Source: Notospermus geniculatus
Lineage: Eukaryota > Nemertea > Pilidiophora > Heteronemertea > Lineidae
DNA: 64,000 bases
NCBI GenBank assembly: GCA_002633025.1
Contig: NMRB01000154.1
Span: 460,128 to 524,127, forward strand
Direction: 5' to 3'
The notes beneath the pieces were generated by a model. It made no database searches. It saw only the letters and a program-made list of their open reading frames with translations, and was not told the DNA's origin. A program made the translations under genes and the position numbers. Below, piece after piece: positions 55,048-64,000 of the stretch (its first letter is position 1; each line of letters begins with the position of its first letter).

Positions 55048-55224
55048 ATGGCGGATCGGCTCAAATATTTAGCTTCAGAGGAATTAGAAACAGCTCCGGA
55101 GAGAGCATATATTTTCAATAGTCGGAAGCTGTTTTTAGCTCCAGGCCTTAAAACCTTATTTTCGAGCCCTGTCTCTCTCGATCTCTCTCTCTCTCTCTCC
55201 GTCCAATCTGTGGTTTCGGCAGGA
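55048..55224 (+). CDS. Open frame MADRLKYLASEE, possible E2F7/8 N-terminal part
   Basis: An ATG in good context (ATAATGGCG) opens 59 codons: MADRLKYLASEELETAPER then FLAPGLKTLFSSPVS, running into a CT-repeat. FLAPGLKTLFSSP has a faint resemblance to the conserved TPTANLKMLIS block near the N-terminus of E2F7/8. No clear donor follows, and the CT tract makes coding doubtful. Treat as unproven. Confidence 0.2.
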
Positions 55225-55379
55225 TAACTCAAAAAATACGCCACGTATCGCGATGAAACTTTCAGGAGTTGTGGATATGCATGTTATACGGAAACCTATT
55301 GATTTTGGGGGTCATCCACCAACAATGAACTGTTTAATTAGATGAAGTCTGTTGTCCTAACGCATTTTACCTTTGCCCA

Positions 55380-55609
55380 TGACGTCAACAACCCATGACG
55401 TCGGGCCTAAGAACGCAGCGTCACCACGACGTCGAGCATGACGCTGCAGCGTCACTCGCCGCAGCGGGGTTTTCGCTGACGTCATCTCATCTCGGATCAA
55501 ACTGTGACGCCACGCACACCACGTTTCAGGTCCTCTGGCCAATCAGACTCAGAGATCGAAATGAATTTGGTCCGGTGCCATGATGTAGGCCTACCCGTAT
55601 TTCGCGAAA
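55380..55609 (+). promoter_or_regulatory. CRE/CCAAT/E2F cluster upstream of E2F7/8 exons
   Basis: TGACGTCA at 55380-55387 and 55477-55484 (with further GACGTC words between), CCAATCAG at 55539 and the perfect E2F palindrome TTTCGCGAAA at 55600-55609. CpG is locally high. It could be an internal promoter for the exons starting at 56134. Confidence 0.5.
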
Positions 55610-56133
55610 AATGACACGCACATTTGTCCTAAATCAATAACATTTAAATGGTCGTGACCCGACAAGTTTACCAATTGTGAAATTTAGTAGGCCTAACTTT
55701 GAAAACAATAACCCCCTGCTCTTGGCTGCCGCGAAACACACAATCGCACTGTAAAGCCATGTACATCTACATCATAAATAATGTAGGCCTACACTGTAAA
55801 TGACGCATGTTCAGTCCCAATATCATCAGTTTCTACATCGCCCTAACATATTTACAAAATTCAGAATTTTCAAAGGCGGTCTTCAAATTGACTCACAAGT
55901 CAATTTCTAGTTTTCTTTATTTCTTGTTGTCCATTCAAAGATACTTTGGGAATTGGTGTTTAAATAAATGTACTGGGGAATGTTGAAATGCAGCTGACAC
56001 TAGAAATCATTGAGATTTTGCTTACGAACTCATAACTGAGACAGAACCCCTGGTTAGACACTCGGTCTCAGCAATAAAAAGTTGACTCGAGGATGTCTGT
56101 TGACAGTTTTCCCTGCAATTTTTTTTCTTTCAG

Positions 56134-59100
56134 ATTCTTGGACAGATTTCCAGAGTATCCCAGCCCCACTGAGAAAATAGAACTAAGTCTTGATGAAGTC
56201 GCAAAAGATCTTGGTGAGTTGAACACTGAAGTGAATATTTCTAAATGCCCTGGAAAGAGTTCTAATTTAGCTGCTTAAATTTCTCTTTTACTTTCATATA
56301 TGTCGTTCCATAGCTGTTGAAAGGAGAAGAATCTATGACATTGTCAATGTCCTGGAGAGTGTTGAGCTGGTCAGTCGAGTTGCCAAGAATAGGTATGCCT
56401 GGCATGGGAAGAGAAATTTACCTAACACACTCGCTAGACTAAAGGTGAGATTATCATCATGTTGCCCTGTTTGAGTGTGAACAAATGCCATTTTGATATT
56501 GATAGCAATGTAATGCAAGTAAATTTTAGAAGCCATCACCAGTTAGCAATCCTAGAATGTCACAAAATTTGACGTCGCTGACATACGGCATTGCCTCACG
56601 TCATTATCAAATGTCAATGATGTTTGTGGCGTGCACTTCTCTGCGACTTCAAATTTCATGACATTCTTCCACCACTAACTGGTGGTGGCTTCTAAAGCCT
56701 AGCGTCTGCGCTGACTGGCGAAATCTAAGTTCCAGCGAGTCGCAAGGGTGTGTAGATCGACCGTTTCTGGCGACTGACCAGTCGCCTCCAGTTCCAGCGA
56801 GATCCTCCTAGTCACCAGTAGCTCAGTGGCGACTAGTCTCCAATCACAAGTGTGATCTACGCTAGGCTTAACAAGTCTCCCATTAGTCCTCCAGTATATG
56901 GAGAACTGCCAAACACAAGTTATATATTACAACCATAATTCTTTTGCAGGCTTTGGGTGAAACAGAAGGGTATGCAGAGAAGATAAGAGAAATGAAGGAG
57001 TTTGAATTGGCTGAAGAGATGAACTCATTTCAGAAAAAGGGAAAGTTGGCCAAAATAAAGAAGAAAAGTCCTCCTTCCCCCGACACCTCATTAATTCCCA
57101 GTTCAGGCGATCTCAATTATCAGACAAATATGGCACTTTTGGCTGCAAAAGGTGAGCTCATCAAAGATTGTTACTGTAGAGGCCAAAATACTTCTTACTT
57201 CTTAGCATACTTCTTAGCATTGAGCATTTGGGAGAAATCACAGATTAAAAGTTGCAGTTAAGGTTTAATTTAAAGTCTAGGTTTATAGTCTGATATTACG
57301 GGGGTTTAGAAATCAAATGATAAATGTAAATTTTACGACGACGTTATTTTTCATACCACACATTAACCAGATTTTATCTTTTCGGTACAAAAATAATGTT
57401 GTCGCTAACATTTATGTTAGCCACATTAACTACAGTAGAGGTTCTCATCAGACTTTTATACATAAAACACCAGTCTGTCCTGAAACCCAGTAGAATTCTG
57501 ATGAGTTACCCATTCAGTGCTACAATCGGGCATTTCCAACTGGTACCCATTTATACACCTGGGTGGAGGAGAGCAGCCAGGGAGGCAAAGAGACTTGCCA
57601 CAGTCTCACACCTTAGTGGGTTTGAACCCGGGACCCTCTGACCACTAGTCAGTGACGAGAACCACTACACCACCATGGCTCCCCATCGATTGAGTGTCCG
57701 TTTTGTTGTTTTGAAGACTAACACCTGAAGTTCACTAGATTTGACTATATTCGTGTCCCTGTACTGTTTTCAATCTTTCTTGCAGCTGTGATGAGGAAGG
57801 ACAAGTCTCTTGGAATCATGAGCCAGAAGTTCCTGATGCTTTTCTTAGTCTCCGAGCCCAAAATCCTAAATCTAGAACTTGCTGCCAAGATTCTGATTGG
57901 AGATCCAAATGTGGATAAGACAGGAAGTGCTCAGTTTAAGAGTAAGTCTAAAAAGCTTGTTTTCAATTCCCAAAGTTGCGCATTTCACAGTAAGCCATGG
58001 TGCCTTGTACCTTGTACCTTTGCAGGCAAATAAAACACCTCATCCAAGTGAGGAACATGAGTAGCTTGAGATGGCTTGTATTCCATACTTGCTAATCGCT
58101 GAACATGGTCTCTTTAGTACATTCATAACATGAACAATGATTGAAATCTTTTCAGCCAAAATCCGAAGACTGTATGACATAGCTAACGTTTTGACCAGTC
58201 TCAACTTGATTCAGAAAGTGCATGTTACAGAAAGCCGCGGCAGGAAGCCAGCATTTGAATATACGGGACCACCACTGGATGATACAAAGCCAGGTATACT
58301 GATAAATATTATCAAAAATGATCGCTATTCATCTGACAATGACAGACTGAATATATCTTGTAAACAATGGAATTTTCTACCTGAAAATCCAAGGCCTGGG
58401 AAGACACGCTATAATCTCTGGTTCATGAAAAGAAATACAGTGTGCTGGTAATTTTATTTTTTCATACAACTGTTAGTTCTTTGTGTTTCAGCTTCCACTC
58501 TCACTGCTGCCACTTTACCAAGCACAAGGCATTCCATGTTAGACTATGCTCAAAATACAACCAGTGAGTGCATCTCTTATTTAGCTGTTAAGGTCAACAT
58601 TATTTTAAGATTCAGCAGAAAATCTCAGGGTCGCTGAAGAGTGGTTTGGGGTGTGAGTGAAGCTCACCAGATGGTTCAAAGATATTTTGACAAATGTGTG
58701 GCGGTCTAGGAAAACCCGTCAGATGTCGCTGAATGATCAAGAAGGGCTGTCAGATTGCCTGTGCATTGATCTGCTACTGTTTACTTGTGACATAGTACAT
58801 TTCAGCTATTCCAAGGCCATTTATTAACACTTTCCTCAAATGCGACATCCGGCAAGTTTTCCTAGACCGCCTCACGAATGCAAAATATTTTCTTCAGATC
58901 GCCTGAAAATGCATCTTTTATATTCCAGGTTGTGTTCAAGATTCAAGAAAAGAAGTTGAAGCAGCAACTGAAGTGCTCGTGGCTGCAGGTTGGTTTCTTT
59001 TCAATTGAGACAGTTTGATACAGTGAGTGACACAGGGCTCTCAACCTTCTGGAATTCTGAACTTAATTTGCACTTCCACGCAAATTTTGCCCAAGTCTGG

Positions 59101-60517
59101 GAAATATGGATGGCTGCAACAAATCATTTTTGATTAACACCGAGAGGCTCGTTTTGTACCGCCTATTTACACCGAACCATATTCAGCTTACATATTTTCG
59201 TATACTTTCTAGAAAAGCAGTTTGATACAGAAGCACCAGCCAAAGGAAAAACAACTAAGAAGAAATCGTTCAGTCGCCATGCGTCCTTTGATCTGATTAT
59301 CCGAGCTGCTGAAGAAGAGAGAACCAAACTGTATTCATCACTGCCACCAAGTCCTGTTTCATCTCAGTCTGGTAAGTAACGTAGGGAGGGAGGTCAGGGG
59401 CAGATCCCAGGGTATTGGAGGTAGGGAGGGAGGTCAGGGGCAGATCCCAGGGTATTTGGAGGGGGGTCTGGTAAGTCAAGTAGGGAGGGAGGTCAGGGGG
59501 CAGATCCCGGGGTATTTGGAGGGGAGTCTGGTAAGTCAAGTAGGAAGGGAGGTCAGGGGGCAGATCCCAGGGTATTGGAGGGGGAGTCTGGTAAGTCAAG
59601 TAGGAAGGGAGGTCAGGGGGCAGATCCCGGGGTATTGGAGGGGACACAAAAATCAAACTTCCTTTGATCAATATGGTAGGGTTACAACATCCAGATTTTT
59701 AGAGGGCCACTGAAAATAGACTTTGTCTTCCCATACATTTCCTTTAAGTTATTTTTAGTCAGATTCATGCATTTGCTTTTCTTTTTTCAGGTGATAGTCC
59801 CACAGAACGTCCTCGGACTACCAACCGACCCCCTCCAAAAGTTCACACAATTTTACCCCCAGCAGGTGGAAAGAAATCAACAACCTTCATCATCATTAAA
59901 TCTGAGCAAGCTAAGAAGATACAGGCAAAGAACTCCAACAATGTGATATTTCAGATAACCAACCCTAATGGCAAGAAGGCAAAACAGCCTACGGTTATCC
60001 CTCTTACTAAAGATCAGATCAGTGATGTGTTGAAGTCATTGAATGTAACNATCTTATGGTTCAGAAATCGGCGCAGGCTTGTGTGGGATCTCCCGTCGTG
60101 ATAGAAGAATGTGGTACCATTCTTCCATCCGGTTTAGCTCAAGTTGCGCCGGTTGTGCCCATCATGGCCATGACCCCCAAGACTATCATGCCGTCTTCAA
60201 TCCAAGCACCGTATTCCACCCCAATCCAGAGCCTGGCACTCGCTAATTCAATGAATATGACGCTACACGGTAACATGACCGGTGCGATCAGCCAAGGTCA
60301 GCATCTTGCTTTCACCCCTCTCACCGCCCTCGCGACCCCTCGTACATTCTTCCACAGTACTCCAGGCTCATTTCTACCTGTAAACATCACTCCTTCTGAA
60401 AAGCTTTCTGAAGGAATATCGGCCACCCTTCCTCCCGGGGAAGGGTACTTGTTGCCCTTTAAGAAGGACTTCATTCCAGTCCGTAGGCTCACAATGCCCC
60501 CGCATTCTTCATCATGA
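56134..60517 (+). CDS. E2F7/8: Atypical E2F transcriptional repressor E2F7/8
   Basis: Exons recognised: 56134-56213, 56314-56444, 56950-57151, 57786-57941, 58156-58293, 58492-58563, 58929-58988, 59213-59371 and 59791-60517. GT/AG sites and phases are consistent, about 575 codons. Two winged-helix DNA-binding domains mark the atypical E2Fs. DBD1 has [14 protein letters not shown]...LDEVAKDLG and [17 protein letters not shown]2 has [41 protein letters not shown] and [13 protein letters not shown]. There is no dimerisation, marked-box or RB-binding region, as expected. The C-terminus [17 protein letters not shown] resembles that of E2F8. The first exon found begins in phase 2 within DBD1, so an upstream exon with the N-terminus and KSLGLLC-type start is missing or unrecognised. 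The last exon changes frame at the N at 60050. Role: nuclear repression of S-phase genes. Confidence 0.94.
56526..56697. mobile_element. MITE in E2F7/8 intron (TTTAGAAGCCA)
   Basis: TTTTAGAAGCCATCACCAGT and inverted CTTTAGAAGCCACCACCAGT with about 50-bp arms. Confidence 0.85.
56694..56870. mobile_element. MITE adjoining the previous one (AAGCCTAGCGT)
   Basis: Ends AAAGCCTAGCGTCTGCGCTG and inverted TAAGCCTAGCGTAGATCACA; the interior has repeated GGCGACT and TTCCAGCGAG words. It abuts the preceding MITE directly. Confidence 0.65.
57540..57690 (-). mobile_element. tRNA-headed SINE in E2F7/8 intron
   Basis: The minus strand reads GGTGGTGTAGTGGTTCTCGT (A-box) and GTCCCGGGTTCAAACCC (B-box), followed by GGCAAGTCTCTTTGCC and CTCCACCCAGGT. 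This tail is common among marine-invertebrate tRNA SINEs. Confidence 0.75.
57985..58085 (+). mobile_element. SINE tail fragment in E2F7/8 intron
   Basis: GCCTTGTACCTTTGCAGGCA and AGTGAGGAACATGAGTAGCT match the tail of the SINE at 40549-40810; the tRNA head is absent. Confidence 0.65.
58673..58910. mobile_element. Foldback element in E2F7/8 intron
   Basis: The left arm GGCGGTCTAGGAAAACCCGT and inverted right arm GGCGGTCTAGGAAAACTTGC are part of 55-bp arms. An R4-like stretch (GTACATTTCAGCTATT) sits between them. Confidence 0.7.
59368..59645 (+). repeat. ~61-bp minisatellite that carries the splice donor
   Basis: Four to five units of AGTCAAGTAGGAAGGGAGGT, then GGGCAGATCCC and GGGTATTGGAGGGG. 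TCTGGTAAGT occurs at the true exon end (59371) and again at about 59464, 59526 and 59586, so the 5' splice site itself was copied. Confidence 0.9.
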
Positions 60518-60861
60518 GTGTGGGGTAGAAAAACATAACCCTAGCTTGCTTGAATATAACTATTACTTGATTTGAAATGTGAATTGCAGTGAAAATATTT
60601 TGTACAATGAAAGACAGAGTTGTCAGAAATATTTTTTCATAGATTTGTATAGAAATTTAACACTCCTTGGAGTTCCATGAACATGTATATTTATATCTTT
60701 TATACACATGTACCTGATTTAACCTCTTCAGTACCGAACTTTGTGTCATCATGACATCACGAATGCCATGGCTGCGTCACAACATCACAGACTGGAATGC
60801 CAGTTTATGGTGCTGAGGTGGTTAATTGTCTAGTTTAAGTTGAGTTTGTTAAATAAGTTCC

Positions 60862-61160
60862 AGGGTACTACCTGTAAGGGGGGAGAAAAAAAATTTGAAA
60901 AAATTTTTTTTGAAGAAAAATTTTAAAATTTTTTGAAAAAATTTTTTTTGAAAAAATTTTTTTGTTAATAATGGCCTCCAGAGTCATTTTTTACACTCCA
61001 AAATGCAAAATTTGTCTTCCTTCTGCATGAAAGTTGCATTTGAAATGTAACAAATTTAAGAAAAACATTACTGAAGTGATTTTTTCAGGGTACTATATCG
61101 TACCCTCAAATTTCTTTAGGGTACTTTGTACCCAAAGTACCCTCTGGCAGGGACCCTGGT
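60862..61160. mobile_element. 300-bp MITE of the CAGGG family
   Basis: CCAGGGTACTACCTGTAAGG at the left; ACCCTCTGGCAGGGACCCTGG at the right. Between them are alternating A/T tracts like those at 43400 and 50010. Located in the 3' flank of E2F7/8. Confidence 0.7.
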
Positions 61161-61286
61161 ACCAGTAATCGTAAAAGGTGAAGGTTTCCGAAGCTTCCAG
61201 ATATCGGCAGTCATTGTGATGTCATGAAAGGGCTAAGTACTAGTATAATAATACCGGTAATAATGTTATGTTTGCTTGTGGAATTT

Positions 61287-61482
61287 GTGACCCGTGGCAG
61301 CAAAATTAGTCGGAATGCATACAGAAGACCCAACATGCCCGAGGTGACTTCAACGATTTGCTGATTTCAGGATTGTCTGCCCGTTGTGAAATTTGATTTC
61401 GTCCATTTCTGTAATTGTTCTCTGGTGTCATCTTGGGTCTTCTTTCCGGTACATTCCAACTCATTTTGCTGTCACGGGTCAC
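61287..61482. mobile_element. MITE (GTGACCCGTGGCAGCAAAA)
   Basis: GTGACCCGTGGCAGCAAAAT and inverted GTGACCCGTGACAGCAAAAT ends, about 30 bp; the interior is related to 52011-52225. Confidence 0.85.
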
Positions 61483-63544
61483 ATTTGCTGAACTGAGCAG
61501 TTTTCGCTGAACTTTTTTCACAACATATTGTTTTTGACCACGTAATGTTATGTGAGAGATGTTCAAGTATTTGTATTACTTTTAGGATTATTGCAGCATT
61601 ATATTTGTGTTAAGTTTGTCATGCTTGCAGGCCACAGTTGTCCTCATTTTGGTTATTTCATGGCTTTATATTGAGTTTGTTCAGAGAAGATTGGGATTTG
61701 TTTCATTTCATTTTGGCTATGAGAAAGATGTCAACATGTTGATGTTGATGGTGATGGTGATGCCGAGTCTGGCACAGTTCGGATTATTATTGTGATATCA
61801 CATACTGTTAAGGCTTGTCTGTGGAACAAGCTATAGAACTGAAATTTCCATGTTCTCTTGAGTTTAAACCTCTCCATTGGATGAAATTAATTTTGCTGTA
61901 CCGTACTGGTACCCGATGATAAAATGAACAGACAAATTTGCACCCAATTTATATGAACAGTGTGTTAACTAAAATAAAATGTTCTGCTCTTCATCCCAAT
62001 GATGAAATGAGTAGAAAAATTTGTACCCAGTATATATTTGGCACAAGTTTGATTATATCGCATGCATGAATTATTTTGTATAAAAAAGCGTTAAAAAAAT
62101 TTGAATCAGAATTGAATTAAATTTGCAATATGTTTCCAGAGTACCGGTAATATAAAATTTGATATGCTAATATTTTTGGTATAGATTTAAAATTGTAGCG
62201 ATAGTATTATACGGCTTTTGCAATGTTTTTCTTCTGTGTGAGAAAGTGATTACTGAATGAGACACGTGGCAGTGGCCTCGGTGACTCCAGTCTACCTTAT
62301 GTGACCAGGAATTGGAATTTCTGATTTAGGCCGGGCTTTTTTATTGGTTGGTTCCCGGACCCGCAGTTATGAAAAATGGAAGAATTACTAAAAATAAAGC
62401 ACATTTTGGAGAGTTTTATATTAACTCAGTGAGCCCACCCTTGGAATTTTGCAGGAGATGCGAATGCATGTTTCATTAGGGGAGGATGAAACAGGTATCC
62501 CTTCGGAAGTACCCCTCCTAAAACTATGGCGCAGTTAAATCCAAACTTGTTGCTGTACTTCCACTCCACCCTGTGAATTTGGTCCAGATTATTTGGTAAC
62601 TATATTTGAATGTGCATTATGTTAGGCAAATTTAGCCACTGTAGAACATGCTTGCTAATGGGAAAATCTACCAATTCCAAAAGAATTCAGTCACATAAGG
62701 GTCAAAGGTAGTTTAGACGTATTGCTTTTAATTTATTCCGCACGCAATTATCGCTACTGCACTTGTTTTTGTATACGTAGTATGGTAATCTAGGTTTGTA
62801 GTTTACAATAGAAATGTTCGAATAGGAACATGTTCTGAACGATGATTTTTCGAATGCCAGCTAAATGAGCTTGCGATGTTTGCACTTTCTCATCTGTCCG
62901 AGTCCAGCAGACAGCATTCTTTGTCCATTTTCTCACATCCTGTGGTGTTTATTGAAAATTATTTCAAGAAATGTTGTTCTTATGAACCATTGTGAAGAAT
63001 ATTTCTTCAAATTTTTTTCAATCCGTTTCTGAGGCTTTGAGGCTTTGAGAGAACTTCAATACTGTCTGCTAAAACCCGGGGGCAGATGAGTTAACTTTGA
63101 TTCACCATATCGAGGTCCACGCTCTGTAGAGTGGTTGGCGTAGGCCTATTCATGGTGTTTGCTCATGTCAGCTTTACTGGTTTCATTTGATTCACCAAAC
63201 CATAGCCATACTGTGTTTGTGTATGTCACGTGGCTGGTGTGATCATTAGACAGTTTTTGCAATAGGGTTGGAATCATTTGAGGGCTTTGTGAAAACTAAC
63301 TTCTGTATACATGATATAACTTGTAACAAAAGTTCATATCTAAACATCATTTATTTTGCTAATACATGTAACAGGCTTCACAATACCGGTACACAGAATC
63401 TAGGTCCACACTGTCATTGTATTAGAATTGTTGAATGAAAATTCACAGTTTAAACTCACCTAGAGCATCGACTAATTCAGAAAAGTGACCTGCTGTAGCA
63501 AAAGCAGGCACTTGTCACAACTGAGGAATTTAATGGTTAACAGG
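61483..63544. other. E2F7/8 3' flank, no gene seen
   Basis: AT-rich; possible polyadenylation signals AATAAA at 61973 and about 62393 could serve a long E2F7/8 3' UTR. Otherwise nothing recognised. Confidence 0.35.
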
Positions 63545-63650
63545 CTTAGGACACAATACCGGTAGCTGAAATGTATGTCTCTGCAGGTTGACAATAGCCA
63601 ATGATGATCACTTGCGACAAGCACTCCTCTTTTATCAATTTTTGACAATA
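63545..63650 (-). repeat. Dispersed repeat family R4, inverted copy
   Basis: AGCTGAAATGTATGTCTCTG and GGTTGACAATAGCCAATGAT are the inverse of the text at 41030-41120. Confidence 0.7.
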
Positions 63651-63874
63651 CCTAACAAGCTGTTCTTCTGTACCGTACTTCTGATGTAAAATATATGACA
63701 GGTTGTATTGGAAAAGCAAAGCACTTCCAGTATCTGGATATTTAGACTGGTCCAGCAAAGACCAGAGACCCAAACTCTTGAGGTCCGGTAGAATTTTCAT
63801 TGCTTTTGACTTGCCATTTGCCTTCAATAAGGAGTTTGGAGTAATTATATTCACTTTGTATGTGATGGCTATCA

Positions 63875-63913
63875 GGGCCCGTATTCCAGAAAGGCTTTCT
63901 AGAATACGGCCCC
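63875..63913. repeat. 39-bp palindrome (GGGCCCGTATTCCAGAAAG)
   Basis: GGGCCCGTATTCCAGAAAGG pairs with CTTTCTAGAATACGGCCCC; the minimal form of the GGGCCGTATTCATA palindromes. Confidence 0.7.
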
Positions 63914-64000
63914 AAATCTTGACAATACACCTTCACAGTTTGAAATGAATAAACTTGAATTGAACAAAGGCACACCTAGTTAAGTTCAACTTCATCCCCC

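Overview
The window is nuclear DNA from an intron-rich marine invertebrate animal. It holds four recognisable animal genes (TENT5/FAM46, a somatomedin-B/EndoU RNase, MSH6, an E2F7/8-type repressor), a C2H2 zinc-finger locus and a U1 snRNA gene. Introns are mostly 100-700 bp, GC is moderate, and the sequence is littered with palindromic MITEs, foldback elements and tRNA-headed SINEs. Short words such as ACATGTACATGT, TACCGGTA and TAGGCCTA recur. These features suggest an invertebrate deuterostome or lophotrochozoan, but the phylum cannot be fixed from the sequence. It is a draft assembly: there is a 295-base gap at 43968-44262, and isolated single Ns at 4397, 5083, 9530, 17118, 24161, 33140, 36910 and 60050 probably mark contig joins or ambiguous indels.

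Layout. 1-2.1 kb: a TENT5 non-canonical poly(A) polymerase with its coding part in one exon, and a CRE/CCAAT promoter upstream. 2.1-14.4 kb: mostly intergenic DNA with MITEs, a 15-bp minisatellite and a 350-bp direct duplication. 14.4-15.0 kb: a U1 snRNA pseudogene followed by an intact-looking 164-nt U1 gene. 16.0-17.4 kb: a 1.4-kb foldback element. 17.8-32.1 kb: a zinc-finger locus. It has one coiled-coil exon, a tandemly duplicated Ser/Thr-rich exon (first copy frame-broken, second in frame) and four downstream zinc-finger exons. The exon boundaries I could define are all phase 0. One zinc-finger exon (26060-27118) is fully open with 11 fingers; the others carry lesions. 32.8-36.1 kb, minus strand: a complete five-exon ENDOU gene (signal peptide, two SMB domains, EndoU). 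37.5-51.9 kb: a complete 25-exon MSH6 of 1355 codons. 53.7-60.5 kb: an E2F7/8 gene whose nine C-terminal exons are clear but whose N-terminal exon(s) I could not find. 60.5-64 kb: 3' flank and repeats.

Functional links. MSH6 (mismatch recognition, PCNA-tethered) and E2F7/8 (a repressor of S-phase genes) lie head to tail. The MSH6 start is preceded by an inverted pair of E2F-type motifs, and E2F-type motifs also occur upstream of the E2F7/8 exons. A regulatory relation between the two is plausible but inferred. The exon models of MSH6, ENDOU and E2F7/8 were built by hand from GT/AG sites, phase continuity and recognised protein motifs.
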